The notes under the pieces were generated by a model. That model had not been told where the DNA came from. It did not search any database and saw only the letters and a list, made by a program, of their open reading frames with translations. From positions 1-47,356 of the forward strand of contig JAICWV010000009.1 in NCBI GenBank assembly GCA_025966365.1: 47,356 nt of DNA, given 5' to 3'. Source of the stretch: Chloroflexota bacterium. GTDB taxonomy: Bacteria > Chloroflexota > UBA5177. A program made the translations under genes and the position numbers. Shown here one piece after another: positions 9,174-18,698 of this stretch (its first letter is position 1; the number at the start of each line of letters is the position of its first letter).

Positions 9174-9314
9174 AGCTCCGGACCTCCTGCGCGAATTGCT
9201 GGGCGTTTTGCGCGCCCGTCCCATACCCCGCACTTTGCGTGCCACCGAAAATGTCAATGCGTGCCGGACAACGACGGTTGTCGCCCCCCGGATGATCACC
9301 GGCCGGAACGCGGC

Positions 9315-9962
9315 TCAGGCATCCTGCACCCGGACCATCAGCACCGGGCATGGGGCCGAGCGGAGTACTGCCTCGGCAACACTTCCGAACACCAGCCGTC
9401 CCAGTCCGCCACGCCCATACGTCGTCATGGCGATGAGATCCGCTCCCACCGACCGGGCGTAGTCCAGGATGCCGGTGGATGCCGAGCCCTCACGCGCCAC
9501 GTAGGTGGCATCCACGCCCTCGGATTTCAGCTGGTCACGGTGCACCGACAGGTATGCGGACGAGGCTACTCGCGCGTGCTTGCTGATCTCCAGGAGATTG
9601 GCGTCGTGGGTGCGCGGCCAGTGGGGCAGTCCGCCCCCGGCATAGACCGACGGCTGGGCCGGGACGACCACTTGCAGCAGTGTCACGTGTGAGCCGAAGG
9701 CCCGCGACAGCCGAGCGACCACGGGCAATATTTCCTCCGCCGCCGCGGACCCGTCGAGCGCCACCACGATGCGGCGAAAGGTAACGGCGTCGACAGCTGG
9801 GCACCCGGGCCCGGTGTCGGCCCAACCTGAGGTTTTGATCTCGTGCAGAACCGGCCGCTGGGCGTGATACGACAGGTCAGACCCCGGAAGCTTCACAGCA
9901 TTCATTCCCTGGCCGCGTGGGATCAGCATATCCAGTGACGCTGCCGATTTATTGACTGCCAC
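9315..9962 (-). CDS. Universal stress protein (UspA family)
   Basis: 215 residues. The Usp fold starts at about residue 62 (FRRIVVALDGSAAAEEILPVV) and ends with the ATP-binding signature G-x2-G-x9-G-S (TYGRGGLGRLVFGSVAEAVL). A 60-residue N-terminal extension without known domain precedes it. The GTG start at 9962 has AAGGAGGG about 6 nt upstream, so the extension appears to be translated. Divergent from the GerMN/FtsH genes, sharing a promoter region with paired 11-bp direct repeats. Closely similar to the Usp at 25280-25771 in the C-terminal half, so these two are paralogs. Confidence 0.88.
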   Translation of the reverse strand: MAVNKSAASLDMLIPRGQGMNAVKLPGSDLSYHAQRPVLHEIKTSGWADTGPGCPAVDAVTFRRIVVALDGSAAAEEILPVVARLSRAFGSHVTLLQVVVPAQPSVYAGGGLPHWPRTHDANLLEISKHARVASSAYLSVHRDQLKSEGVDATYVAREGSASTGILDYARSVGADLIAMTTYGRGGLGRLVFGSVAEAVLRSAPCPVLMVRVQDA

Positions 9963-10007
9963 CGTTACCCTCCTTGGTGATCGGTTACTCCCACCGTAGG
10001 GACAGGC

Positions 10008-10076
10008 GGTGAGACGACGGTGAGGGCTCTTCCCTTGGCCGACCGAGAAGAGGTAGAGGTCTCACAGAGGTCTCAT
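10008..10076. promoter_or_regulatory. Operator with two inverted pairs of 11-bp-spaced half-sites
   Basis: GGTGAGA at 10008 and GGTGAGG at 10019 lie 11 bp apart; GGTCTCAC at 10058 and GGTCTCAT at 10069 also lie 11 bp apart in opposite orientation. The TGAG-to-TCAC distance is 52 bp. The same layout is found at 17928-17995. Eleven-bp direct repeats are characteristic of OmpR/PhoB-family response regulators. The site lies between divergent usp and gerMN-ftsH genes and could control both. Confidence 0.6.
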
Positions 10077-10206
10077 GTGTCGCCGTCATGCTGGGAGCGA
10101 GGGTGTCTGATGACATCCAGAATGACAGCAAGGAGTGGCCGGCCACGCAGCCCGCGCCATACCATGCCATCTGTGACCCCGTGGTCCTTTGAAAGGAATT
10201 ACAGAG

Positions 10207-10734
10207 ATGTCACTGCGCACCTGGGCCCGGCTGCTCTACGTGCTATTGGCCGTGCTCCTCATCGCGGGGCTGGTGGTCGTGCCTGTCGTGGCCAGCGCAA
10301 CGTCGAACAATAAGAAATCCTCCGGGAAGGTCTCCACGGTGCGGGTCTATCTGATTGCCATCGGAGACAGCGGCAAGTCAGGAAGGAGCGTCGGCTGCGG
10401 CGACAGCCTGGTGGCGGTCAAGCGGGAGATCGCGCCCACCACAGCCCCGCTAACCGCGGCGATCCGCCTGACCCTCGCCAACCACCAACGCACCTACGGC
10501 CAATCCGGCCTCTACAACGCGCTGTACCAGTCCCGGCTTCAGCTCAAGCGCGCCACGGTGATCAAGGGCACGGCAACGATCAAACTGACCGGCCGGCTGA
10601 CACTGGGCGGTGTCTGTGACACGCCGCGTGTGCGGGCACAGCTTCGGCAGGCGGCACTTCAGTTCCCTACTGTGCACCGGGTCTTCGTCACCGTCAACGG
10701 TATCTCGCTCGCGGGAGCGCTCAGCAGTAAGTAA
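10207..10734 (+). CDS. Membrane-anchored GerMN-domain protein
   Basis: 175 residues. A signal-anchor helix (RLLYVLLAVLLIAGLVVVPVV) is followed by a GerMN-type domain: VRVYLIAIGD at the start, AAIRLTLANHQ (the 'al..Ll' helix), LKRATVIKGTATIKLTGRL and FPTVHRVFVTVNGI at the end. GerMN domains occur in GerM lipoproteins and many non-sporulation envelope proteins, probably as peptidoglycan or lipoprotein interaction modules. ATG at 10207 has AAAGGA 9 nt upstream; a possible TTG start 18 nt earlier would place the Shine-Dalgarno inside the gene. A perfect hairpin separates it from ftsH. Confidence 0.72.
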   Translation: MSLRTWARLLYVLLAVLLIAGLVVVPVVASATSNNKKSSGKVSTVRVYLIAIGDSGKSGRSVGCGDSLVAVKREIAPTTAPLTAAIRLTLANHQRTYGQSGLYNALYQSRLQLKRATVIKGTATIKLTGRLTLGGVCDTPRVRAQLRQAALQFPTVHRVFVTVNGISLAGALSSK

Positions 10735-10752
10735 CAGCGGCGGCTACCTTCG

Positions 10753-10800
10753 CAGAAGGGCGACCGGACAGACAGCACTGCCTGCTTGGTCGCCCTTCTG
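10753..10800 (+). terminator. Perfect 13-bp inverted repeat between GerMN gene and ftsH
   Basis: CAGAAGGGCGACC and its exact reverse complement flank a 22-nt loop. It begins 18 bp after the GerMN stop and ends 39 bp before the ftsH start. There is no U-tract, so it could be a terminator, an attenuator or a processing hairpin in the ftsH leader. Confidence 0.5.
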
Positions 10801-10839
10801 TGTCGCCACTACCATGGGCCAGACGCTTACGGAGGTGAG

Positions 10840-12891
10840 ATGGCTCACACGCCGACCAGGACACCACCCGAAACCGGCAACGACCAGGAAAACAAACCCC
10901 AGAAGCCCTTTCTGTCCGGGCGGATGTGGTGGCTCATCCTGGCAGCGATGCTGGTCTTCAACCTGATCTTCTATTACACCGACCTGGGCATGAATAAGTC
11001 GGTCGCGTCACCCCAGGTCACACTGCCGTACAGCGCCTTTGTGACCCAGGTACGAGCCGACAACGTCACCACGGCCCATCTCGATGGCGACACCATCACC
11101 GGCGACTTCAAGCATCCGTATAAGGAGTCGTCCAAGGAGTCGTCGGGTGGCAAAACCTATCCGCGCTACACCACGACCGTGGTTCCCGAGTTCCTGCCGG
11201 CCGTGGGGACACTCCTCGATAAGCACCACGTGCGCACGACGATCGTCAACCCGACAACGCCCTTCTGGATGACCGCCCTCACCATTCTGCTGCAAGGGCT
11301 GCCGTTCCTTCTCCTGATCGGTCTCCTGTACTTCGGCAGCCGGTCGGCGCAGGCGCAACAGCAGGGCATGTTCGGCTTCGGCCGGAGTAAGGCCAAGATG
11401 TACACCGAGGAACGGCCGAGCACGACTTTCGCCGATGTGGCCGGGGTTGACAGTGCCAAGAGCGAGCTGAGTGAGATCGTGAACTTCCTCCGCGACCCCA
11501 CCAAGTACCATCGCCTGGGAGCACGCATTCCCAAAGGCGTCCTCCTGACGGGGCCGCCGGGAACCGGCAAGACTCTGCTGGCACGCGCCGTCGCGGGCGA
11601 GGCGCACGCCCCCTTTTTCAGCATCAGTTCCAGCGAGTTCGTAGAAATGTTCGTGGGCGTCGGCGCCAGCCGGGTTCGTGACCTGTTTGAGCGCGCCAAG
11701 GCCGCGGCCCCGGCCATCGTCTTCGTGGATGAGATCGACGCCATTGGCGGGCGCCGCGGCCGAGGTCCGGGCGGCTTCGGCTCCAACGATGAGCGCGAGC
11801 AGACGCTGAACCAGCTCCTCGTCTCCATGGACGGATTTGAGCCCAACGAGGCGGTCATCATCCTGGCTGCAACCAATCGGCCGGACATCCTCGATCCGGC
11901 ACTCCTCCGGCCCGGCCGATTCGACCGCCAGGTTGTGCTCGATCTCCCCGACCGCCGGGGCCGCGAGGCCATCCTCCGGATTCACTCGCGCCAGCTCCCT
12001 CTGGCCCAGGATGTTGATCTGGCGGCGCTGGGCCGGGCCACGCCGGGGATGAGCGGCGCCGATCTGGCCAACCTTGCCAACGAAGCGGCACTGACCGCCG
12101 CCCGAAACAACGCCTCGGAGGTCACCGCCGCCGACTTCGACCAGGCGCTCGACCGCGTCACCCTGGGGACGGAGGGCGCACCCCTCATGGATGAGGAGGA
12201 GCGGCGCATCGTTGCCTATCACGAGGGTGGACACGCCCTCGTGGCACTGGTCCTTCCCAATGTGGACCCGGTTCACCGCGTGACCATCACGCCGCGCGGC
12301 CGCTCGCTGGGCGTGACCCAGTTCCGGCCCAACGAGGATCGCCGCAACTTCCGGCGCGACTACCTGCTCAATCGCATGGCGGTCGGCCTGGGTGGTCGAG
12401 CAGCCGAGGAGGTTGCGTGCGAGGAGATCACCTCCGGCGCTCAGAACGACATCCAGCAGGTCACCGCCATGGCGCGGGCCATGGTGATGGAGCTGGGCAT
12501 GGTGGACGATCTGGGCCCGATCCGCTGGGGCGAGGGCGGGCTCGACGGCGAGCCGGCTAACCCCTGGGACCCGCGGGAGTACAGCGACGAGACGGCGAGG
12601 CGGATCGACGCGGCCGTGATTGGTCTGGTGGGAGAGGCCCACCAGCGGGCCATCGACGTGCTACGTGGCAATCGGGCCGCGCTCGACGCTATTGCCAATG
12701 CACTTGTCCACGAGGAATCGCTGACCCGGGAGGAGCTGACGGCCATAGTCAACGCTCGCCGGGTTCCGGAACAGAAGCCACTACCGGTGCCCTCCGGTCC
12801 ACCCACCCCGACAGGGGAGACCACCGCCGTCGTCGAGCCTCCCCTCGAGCCGGCGCCGGAGCCGGCGCCCCGGAATCCCGGCCGGGGCTGA
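10840..12891 (+). CDS. ftsH: ATP-dependent zinc metalloprotease FtsH
   Basis: 683 residues. Two membrane helices (about 29-46 and 147-166) flank the periplasmic domain. The AAA domain has Walker A GPPGTGKT (238-245), Walker [10 protein letters not shown] (293-301), the second region of homology [20 protein letters not shown], and the pore FVGVGASR. The M41 protease domain has the zinc motif HEGGH (461-465) and the third-ligand region [11 protein letters not shown]. The tail is Pro/Glu-rich and probably disordered. Start at 10840 chosen for the directly preceding GGAGGTGAG; an in-frame extension upstream lies in the terminator hairpin. It degrades membrane and short-lived cytosolic proteins. 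This may be an extra copy, since ftsH often sits beside tilS/folE, which are not here. Confidence 0.96.
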   Translation: MAHTPTRTPPETGNDQENKPQKPFLSGRMWWLILAAMLVFNLIFYYTDLGMNKSVASPQVTLPYSAFVTQVRADNVTTAHLDGDTITGDFKHPYKESSKESSGGKTYPRYTTTVVPEFLPAVGTLLDKHHVRTTIVNPTTPFWMTALTILLQGLPFLLLIGLLYFGSRSAQAQQQGMFGFGRSKAKMYTEERPSTTFADVAGVDSAKSELSEIVNFLRDPTKYHRLGARIPKGVLLTGPPGTGKTLLARAVAGEAHAPFFSISSSEFVEMFVGVGASRVRDLFERAKAAAPAIVFVDEIDAIGGRRGRGPGGFGSNDEREQTLNQLLVSMDGFEPNEAVIILAATNRPDILDPALLRPGRFDRQVVLDLPDRRGREAILRIHSRQLPLAQDVDLAALGRATPGMSGADLANLANEAALTAARNNASEVTAADFDQALDRVTLGTEGAPLMDEEERRIVAYHEGGHALVALVLPNVDPVHRVTITPRGRSLGVTQFRPNEDRRNFRRDYLLNRMAVGLGGRAAEEVACEEITSGAQNDIQQVTAMARAMVMELGMVDDLGPIRWGEGGLDGEPANPWDPREYSDETARRIDAAVIGLVGEAHQRAIDVLRGNRAALDAIANALVHEESLTREELTAIVNARRVPEQKPLPVPSGPPTPTGETTAVVEPPLEPAPEPAPRNPGRG

Positions 12892-12907
12892 TATCAGACT
12901 GCCTCGA

Positions 12908-14302
12908 ATGCTGAGCTTCATGCCCCGCTCTGCGCTCGTCACGCTCCTCGCCATTGCCTTCGTATCCGGCGCCGTCGCTGCCTGGTCCGCCGGGCCTGGA
13001 AGCGGCTCGGCCGAGGCGGAGCCGCAGGGGATTCACAAGATCCAGCACGTGGTGGTCATCATGATGGAAAACCGCTCCTTCGACGAGTACTTCGGCACCT
13101 ACCCTGGCGCCGATGGCCTTCCACGCGACAGCGAAGGCAAGTTTACCGTCTGCCTCCCCGATGCACGCACCACCCACTGCCGGAGCCCGTACCACGACCG
13201 CTCCAACGACAACGCCGGCGCGCGGCACGATATGATCGCCGCCAATCTGGCGATCAATCACGGCGCCATGGACGGCTTCGTCCGGGTGTCGCAGGAGACA
13301 CCACGGCAGTGTGAGCCGGTGGGCGATCCCAAATGCCTGCCCACGGCACCCCCCGACGTCATGGGCTATCACAACGGCAAGGACCTTCCCAACTACTGGA
13401 AGTATGCGCGCAACTTCGTCCTCCAGGATCACATGTTCTCGCCGGTCAACTCCTGGAGCCTGCCCTCGCATCTCTATATGGTCTCGGGCTGGTCGGCCCT
13501 CTGCTCCAGGCGAGACGACCCTATGAGCTGCCGTAACGAGCCCAGCCCTGGCGGTCCGCTGGTGGCGCGTCTCCACCTGCAGAACCGCCTCAACTTTGCC
13601 TGGACGGACATCACCGACCTGCTGCACGTACACCAAGTCAGCTGGCGCTACTACGCCCGGCCCACCACGCCCTACATCTGGAATACCCTGCCCTATTCCA
13701 GCGACGTTCGCCTCAATCACCAGCTGGGCAACATCCAGCCGCTCACCAACTTCTACCGGGACGCGCGCCGCGGGCGGCTACCGCACGTCTCGTGGGTGAT
13801 TCTCCGCCACACCGACCATCCGCCGGAGCTGATCTCAAAGGGCCAGACGGCGGTGACCACCGCTATCAACACCGTCATGCGCAGCCCGAATTGGAAGAGC
13901 TCGGCCATCTTCCTGGCCTGGGATGATTGGGGAGGCTTCTACGACCACGTCAAGCCGCCAGTTGTGGACGGCAACGGCTATGGGCTGCGCGTGCCGGCAC
14001 TCGTCATCAGCCCCTACGCCAAAAAGGGCTACGTCGACCACCAGACCCTCTCCTTCGATGCCTACCTCAAGTTCATTGAGGATGACTTTCTGGGTGGAGA
14101 CCGGCTCGATCCCAAAACCGACGGCCGTCCTGATCCCCGGCCGGACGTGCGCGAGAACGCCGCCACCCTGGGCGATATTGGCCGCGACTTCAACTTCCAT
14201 CAAGCTCCGCGCAAGCCCATGCTCCTGCCCAGGCACCCCAAAACCGACCTGATCACCACCTTTATTCCGGGCCACACCAACAAGCCACCCAACCCACCGT
14301 AG
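12908..14302 (+). CDS. Secreted phosphoesterase, phospholipase C / acid phosphatase family (copy 1)
   Basis: 464 residues with signal peptide ([20 protein letters not shown]). Family motifs: [17 protein letters not shown] (residues 54-70), [16 protein letters not shown] (149-164), [13 protein letters not shown] (182-194) and [12 protein letters not shown] (337-348), matching the PF04185 phosphoesterases (PlcA/AcpA type), in which Glu-Asn of ENRSFD and the Asp pair bind metal. Hydrolyses phosphate esters or phospholipids outside the cytoplasm; substrate uncertain. Sixteen bp after ftsH, no clear ribosome site; residue 5 Met is an alternative start. The next gene is a diverged tandem copy, and a third lies at 23546. 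Confidence 0.88.
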   Translation: MLSFMPRSALVTLLAIAFVSGAVAAWSAGPGSGSAEAEPQGIHKIQHVVVIMMENRSFDEYFGTYPGADGLPRDSEGKFTVCLPDARTTHCRSPYHDRSNDNAGARHDMIAANLAINHGAMDGFVRVSQETPRQCEPVGDPKCLPTAPPDVMGYHNGKDLPNYWKYARNFVLQDHMFSPVNSWSLPSHLYMVSGWSALCSRRDDPMSCRNEPSPGGPLVARLHLQNRLNFAWTDITDLLHVHQVSWRYYARPTTPYIWNTLPYSSDVRLNHQLGNIQPLTNFYRDARRGRLPHVSWVILRHTDHPPELISKGQTAVTTAINTVMRSPNWKSSAIFLAWDDWGGFYDHVKPPVVDGNGYGLRVPALVISPYAKKGYVDHQTLSFDAYLKFIEDDFLGGDRLDPKTDGRPDPRPDVRENAATLGDIGRDFNFHQAPRKPMLLPRHPKTDLITTFIPGHTNKPPNPP

Positions 14303-14332
14303 GCATGGCTCCGCCGGGAGGGGATTCTTGCC

Positions 14333-15700
14333 ATGAGCCCCCGCGCATATAAGGCGCTTCTCGCATCCTTGCTGGCCGCTGCCGGGCTATGCGCGGGGCT
14401 GGCCGCATGCGCGCCACTGATCGGCGGTTCATCGAGTCACACCACCCCGCTGACCGGAATCCATAAGATCCAGCATGTGGTGGTCATCATGCTGGAGAAT
14501 CGCTCCTTCGACGAGTACTTCGGCACCTATCCCGGTGCCGATGGCCCGTCCCGAAAGAATGGCGTCTTCACGGCGTGCCTGCCGGACCCGCGGGCGGGTC
14601 AGTGCCAGCGGCCATACCACGACCCCGCCAACGAGAACGGAGGCGGGCGGCACAACTGGCACGCATTCCACAACGACTTGAATCACGGTAAGATGAACGG
14701 TTTCGTGGTCGAGGCGGAGACCGCGGATCGCGGCTGTGGCGCAGTCCAGGACCCGATCTGCAAGTCCTGGGGCCCGGTCGACGTGATGGGCTACAAGGAC
14801 GGCCGCGAGCTCCCGAACTACTGGGCCTACGCCCGCAATTTTGTTCTGCAGGATCACATGTTCGCGCCGGTCAGCTCATGGAGTCTGCCCACCCATCTCT
14901 ACATGGTCTCGGCGTGGTCGGCCAAATGCAGCAAGTGGAACATGTCGATGAGCTGCACCAACGATCCCATCCTGCCCCCGCCCCAGGCGTTCGCAACCTG
15001 GAGGAAGGGGCGAGCCAATTTCGCCTGGACCGACATCACCTACCTGCTCGCCAGGCATCACGTGAGCTGGAAGTATTACGCCGACCCGGGAACTCCCTTT
15101 CACTGGAACATCCTTCCGTACTTCACAGACGTGCACCGGGACAAACAACTCGGCAACATTCAGGCGCTCTTCCACTATTTCTCCGATACCCGGCAGGGCA
15201 TCCTGCCCCAGGTGAGCTGGGTCGAGCCGCCGCCGGTGGACAACGACCACCCTCCGTCCCGGGTCTCGGCGGCGCAGCGATTCGTGACCGTGGCGATCAA
15301 CGCCGTGATGCACAGTCCCGATTGGGATAGCACCGCCATCTTTCTGGCCTGGGATGACTGGGGCGGTTTCTACGATCACGTCAAGCCAGTCCCGGTGGAC
15401 GCCAACGGATACGGCTTTCGTGTGCCCGCGCTCGTCATCAGCCCCTACGCCAAAAAGGGGTACATTGACCACCAGACCCTCTCCTTCGATGCCTATCTGA
15501 AGTTCATCGAGAACGACTTCCTCCATGGACAGCGCCTGGATCCGAAGACCGACGGGCGGCCGGACCGCAGACCGGATATCCGCGAGAACGCTCCAATCCT
15601 CGGGGATCTCGGCAAGGACTTTGACTTCAACCAGAAGCCGCGCCCCCCGCTGCTCCTTCCAATAGACCCGAAGACAGATCTGCGCGGAGGAACCACGTAA
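14333..15700 (+). CDS. Lipoprotein phosphoesterase, phospholipase C / acid phosphatase family (copy 2)
   Basis: 455 residues. Unlike copy 1 it has a lipobox, AGLAAC with Cys at about residue 26, so it is probably lipid-anchored on the outer face of the membrane. It keeps [47 protein letters not shown] and [12 protein letters not shown]. The C-terminal third ([15 protein letters not shown] ... [12 protein letters not shown]) is nearly the same in all three copies, while the central part is divergent. GGGAGGGGA lies about 10 nt upstream of the ATG. Thirty bp after copy 1, so co-transcribed. Confidence 0.88.
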   Translation: MSPRAYKALLASLLAAAGLCAGLAACAPLIGGSSSHTTPLTGIHKIQHVVVIMLENRSFDEYFGTYPGADGPSRKNGVFTACLPDPRAGQCQRPYHDPANENGGGRHNWHAFHNDLNHGKMNGFVVEAETADRGCGAVQDPICKSWGPVDVMGYKDGRELPNYWAYARNFVLQDHMFAPVSSWSLPTHLYMVSAWSAKCSKWNMSMSCTNDPILPPPQAFATWRKGRANFAWTDITYLLARHHVSWKYYADPGTPFHWNILPYFTDVHRDKQLGNIQALFHYFSDTRQGILPQVSWVEPPPVDNDHPPSRVSAAQRFVTVAINAVMHSPDWDSTAIFLAWDDWGGFYDHVKPVPVDANGYGFRVPALVISPYAKKGYIDHQTLSFDAYLKFIENDFLHGQRLDPKTDGRPDRRPDIRENAPILGDLGKDFDFNQKPRPPLLLPIDPKTDLRGGTT

Positions 15701-15744
15701 AGGGTGTCACACCCGCCCCAGCCGGCAAGAGATATCAAACGGAG

Positions 15745-16314
15745 TTACGAGAAGAGCGTCCGGATCGGGAAGACAAAGCCCGGCAGGACATCGTCGCCGG
15801 ATAGCTCGTCGTGATCCGTCACCACGTGTGCCGGCTCCTGCGCTCGCCGTACTTCAACCGTGCGAGTCTCCGGAAACACGAGCCATACCACGCGCACCCC
15901 GGCGGTCAGCCACCGCTGTGCTTTCACGCGCATTTCTGGCTGGCCCTGGGATGGCGAGGCCACCTCCACTACGAGATCGGGCGCAAGACGCGGAAACCCT
16001 TCAGCCTGGGGATCCGGCGCGCGGCTTGCCTGCACGAAGGCAAGATCGGGTGCCAGGACGGTATCCGGCGCACCTGCGGCCGATGTCCAGAACCCGGTTT
16101 CGGGAGGGAACACCACACCGAGTTGCGCTTCCTCGACGAATCGGTCAACCACCCTCAACAGGGCCATGACTATGCGGCCGTGCTTACTACCGGTGGGCGG
16201 CATGCGCACCAGCCTCCCATCCACGAGCTCGTAGCGCCAGTAGTCGTCAGACCGCTGCAACAACTCGTCGGCAGTCATCAGTACCGGATCAGCCCACGGT
16301 GCGCGTGCCTCCAT
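15745..16314 (-). CDS. Uma2-family (DUF820) putative endonuclease
   Basis: 189 residues, PD-(D/E)xK nuclease fold. N-terminus MTADELLQ...YWRYELVDGRLVRM is the family's opening motif; the nuclease residues are in VLAPDLAFV and PDLVVEVASPSQ, with Lys/Gln in RVKAQRWLTAGVRVVWLV. Family members are widespread in cyanobacteria and Chloroflexota in many paralogs; their biological role is not established. Start at 16314 is chosen for GGAG 9 nt upstream; two ATGs lie upstream in frame. It stands alone between the phosphoesterase pair and the flavoenzyme, convergent with the former. Confidence 0.85.
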   Translation of the reverse strand: MEARAPWADPVLMTADELLQRSDDYWRYELVDGRLVRMPPTGSKHGRIVMALLRVVDRFVEEAQLGVVFPPETGFWTSAAGAPDTVLAPDLAFVQASRAPDPQAEGFPRLAPDLVVEVASPSQGQPEMRVKAQRWLTAGVRVVWLVFPETRTVEVRRAQEPAHVVTDHDELSGDDVLPGFVFPIRTLFS

Positions 16315-16384
16315 CGAAACTGACTCCCCTGGCATCACGGTTCGGATCCCCGGCCCCATTCTACTCACCGGCTCGGGACGCGGT

Positions 16385-16433
16385 CCCGGTGGTCCCTGAA
16401 CCTGACGCCTGAGGGACTTCAGTGACCACCGGG
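16385..16433 (-). terminator. Inverted repeat after the flavoenzyme gene
   Basis: CCCGGTGGTC (16385-16394) pairs perfectly with GACCACCGGG (16424-16433), with a smaller nested stem TCCCT/AGGGA inside. It lies 22 bp past the flavoenzyme stop in its transcription direction. No T-run is visible. Confidence 0.45.
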
Positions 16434-16455
16434 CACCACCGGTCGTGCGCTCTCG

Positions 16456-17850
16456 CTACCCCGGCTGAATGTTCTGGTTGAGCCGGAACACGTTTGCTGG
16501 GTCATACGTGCGCTTGAGCTGGGACAACCGGCGGTAGGTCTCCTGGCCATAGGCCTCCGCCACCCGCTCCGGACCTTCGTCGCTCAGGAAGTTGACGTAG
16601 ACGCCATCGGCGTGGGGCCGCAAGTCGCGCCCGAATTCTTCGACCCAGGCCCGCTGCGACGCCGCCTCGGTCGGGTCTTCCCACAGGCCAATCGCAGCCG
16701 CCAGGATCGACCTGTCACGATGGGCGAAGGCCGTGGCATCGGCCGGCACGCGTGCCATGGCACCACCCAGCGCGCGCAGTTGCACAAGACCCATGGGAGC
16801 CGGCAGGGTGTCCACGCCGCGCAGGATCGTTTCGAGCGCGTCACCCTCCAGCTCCCGGAGATACGACGAGCGGATCTCGCTATGGAAGCCGGGCACCGCA
16901 ACGCTCTCGGTGAGCGCGTAGACGGCAGGATAGGGAGCGGGCCCCGTGATGTCGGCCAGCACTGTGCCCAGCTCGCGCAACGGGGCGACGACGCCCTGTC
17001 CCGTCTCCGGGTCGCCGACGCAACAGACGCCGATCACAATGACGTTCCGGCCATGCACCTCGGGCGGGATGAACGGGAGGGGCGGGGCGTGCAGGACGAA
17101 GACGATGGTGCTCAGCTCCTCCGGGGCTGATTGCGCGTACCGTGCCCAGGCCGGCAGCACCGTCCGGCTCTCACTGGCGTCATAGATGATGGCGCCGCCG
17201 ATGATGGTCCCCACCGGGTGGGCCCGGAACTCGAAGGACGTGACGATACCGAAGTTGCCGCCACCGCCGCGCACCGCCCAGAAAAGGTCGGGGTTCTCCT
17301 CGGCACTGGCTCGCCGGAGCTGGCCATCGGCGGTGACGATATCCACTGACTGCAGACTGTCAATGGTCAGCCCATACTTGCGTACCAGCCAGCCGATGCC
17401 ACCCCCCACGGTGAGCCCGCCCACACCCACTGAGCCCGTATCACCCGACGGCACTGCCAGGCCGTATTCGTGCAGTTCCACGCTCACCTCGCCCCAGGTC
17501 AATCCAGGACCGGCCCGAACGATGTGCCGTTCCGGGTCGATCTCCAGGTAGCGCATGGGCGAGAGGTCGATGACCATGACATCCGAGGAACTGTGACCGG
17601 CGACGCTGTGGCCGCCGCTGCGCACCGCCACTTCCAGCTCCCGATTTCGGGCGAAGGCGACACCCCGTATCACGTCCCGAGCGCTGGCCGCTTGCAGAAT
17701 CAGGAGCGGTGATCGCTGGTATGCGGCATTGTGGATGACGCGCGCCTCGTCGTACCCCTCGTCACCGGGTTGCAGGAGGATGCCGTCCAGTCCTTCTTCG
17801 AACTGGCGAAGGTCTTGATCGTGGATTTCGATACGCTGCTCGGTAGCCAT
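16456..17850 (-). CDS. FAD-linked oxidoreductase, berberine-bridge-enzyme type
   Basis: 464 residues. The PCMH-type FAD domain contains AVRSGGHSVAG, whose His81 is the expected covalent FAD attachment site, and VGVGGLTVGGGIGWL for diphosphate binding. The Cys that makes the second covalent bond in bicovalent members is absent (SGDTGSVGVGG), so a mono-covalent flavin is predicted. The C-terminal BBE motif YDPANVFRLNQNIQP is intact. Such enzymes oxidise sugars, alcohols or secondary metabolites with oxygen. The gene is divergent from dedA, with a shared operator between them. Confidence 0.9.
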   Translation of the reverse strand: MATEQRIEIHDQDLRQFEEGLDGILLQPGDEGYDEARVIHNAAYQRSPLLILQAASARDVIRGVAFARNRELEVAVRSGGHSVAGHSSSDVMVIDLSPMRYLEIDPERHIVRAGPGLTWGEVSVELHEYGLAVPSGDTGSVGVGGLTVGGGIGWLVRKYGLTIDSLQSVDIVTADGQLRRASAEENPDLFWAVRGGGGNFGIVTSFEFRAHPVGTIIGGAIIYDASESRTVLPAWARYAQSAPEELSTIVFVLHAPPLPFIPPEVHGRNVIVIGVCCVGDPETGQGVVAPLRELGTVLADITGPAPYPAVYALTESVAVPGFHSEIRSSYLRELEGDALETILRGVDTLPAPMGLVQLRALGGAMARVPADATAFAHRDRSILAAAIGLWEDPTEAASQRAWVEEFGRDLRPHADGVYVNFLSDEGPERVAEAYGQETYRRLSQLKRTYDPANVFRLNQNIQPG

Positions 17851-17927
17851 GCCGTCTCCGTCCTTTCACTGCCTGTTCACGGCGAGCATCTGCCGCCGCG
17901 GATAACAGCTTGACAGTAGGCGGCAAT

Positions 17928-17995
17928 GGTGAGATAAGGATGAGACTTCCCCAAGGCGCCCAACGACAGAGCAAGGACGCTCACGGCGGTCTCAT
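17928..17995. promoter_or_regulatory. Operator with two inverted pairs of 11-bp-spaced half-sites
   Basis: TGAGA at 17930 and 17941 lie 11 bp apart; CTCAC (TCAC at 17981) and TCTCAT (TCAT at 17992) also lie 11 bp apart in the opposite orientation. The two pairs are 51 bp apart. This repeats the arrangement at 10008-10076 (52 bp). It lies in the promoter region between the flavoenzyme and dedA genes and suggests the same regulator. Confidence 0.6.
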
Positions 17996-18058
17996 GGCGT
18001 CCCGATACCCTCAGGGTGGTGGCCCCAGACGGGTCAAACTACCGCGTGGGAGGAGCGG

Positions 18059-18694
18059 ATGCCGGATATCCAGACGTTTCTGGATGCAGTGCGCGCAGCG
18101 TATCTCGACTGGGGTTACGCCCTGGTCCTCGTCGGCGCGCTGCTCGAAAACACCATCCTCCTGGGTCTTGTGCTTCCGGGCGGAACCATCGTCCTGCTCG
18201 GCGCGGTGTATGCGCAACAGGGAGCGATGAGTCTTCCGCTGGTCCTGCTGCTCGCCTGGATCGGCATGGTGCTGGGAACCAGCTGCGATTACCTGCTGGG
18301 ACGATATGGCGTTCGGCGCCTATTGGCCGGCACACGGCTGATGGCAAAGCTCGACCCCGGCCTCGCCAAGGCTGAGCGCTATCTGGAACGCCACGGTCCG
18401 TGGGCCTTTCTGCTGGCTCACTTTATTGGCCACACCCGCTCGTTCCTGGCCATCACCGCGGGAACCAGCCACCTGCCCTACCGCCGCTTCCTTCTGTATG
18501 AGGGGATTGCGGCTCTGGTCTGGAACAGCGCCTTCGTTGGCGCCGGCTTCGTTTTGAGCGAGAATGTGGAGCAGCTCCAGCGGCTGCTGAGTGGCGGCGG
18601 TGTCATCGTCGTCCTCGTCGCCCTTGTGCTCTACGTGGGAAATCGGCTGCTACGCCGAAGGCGCCGCGCCGGAGCGCCCGTTCGAAGCATGTAA
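18059..18694 (+). CDS. DedA-family membrane protein
   Basis: 211 residues. Several hydrophobic helices with the DedA motifs ENTILLGLVLPGGTIVLLGAVYA, GTSCDYLLGRYGVRR and the central R-containing segment LAHFIGHTRSFLAITAGTSHLPYRRFLLYEGIAALVW. DedA proteins act as undecaprenyl-phosphate or phospholipid transporters and support membrane homeostasis. GGAGG lies 5 nt before the ATG. The subtilisin gene begins 4 bp after the stop, so the two are one transcription unit under the shared operator. Confidence 0.92.
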   Translation: MPDIQTFLDAVRAAYLDWGYALVLVGALLENTILLGLVLPGGTIVLLGAVYAQQGAMSLPLVLLLAWIGMVLGTSCDYLLGRYGVRRLLAGTRLMAKLDPGLAKAERYLERHGPWAFLLAHFIGHTRSFLAITAGTSHLPYRRFLLYEGIAALVWNSAFVGAGFVLSENVEQLQRLLSGGGVIVVLVALVLYVGNRLLRRRRRAGAPVRSM

Positions 18695-18698
18695 ATGT

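Noticed and set aside
11008-12642. 544-residue minus-strand frame
   Set aside because: Antisense of ftsH, whose motifs are complete; long reverse frames are common in GC-rich genes.
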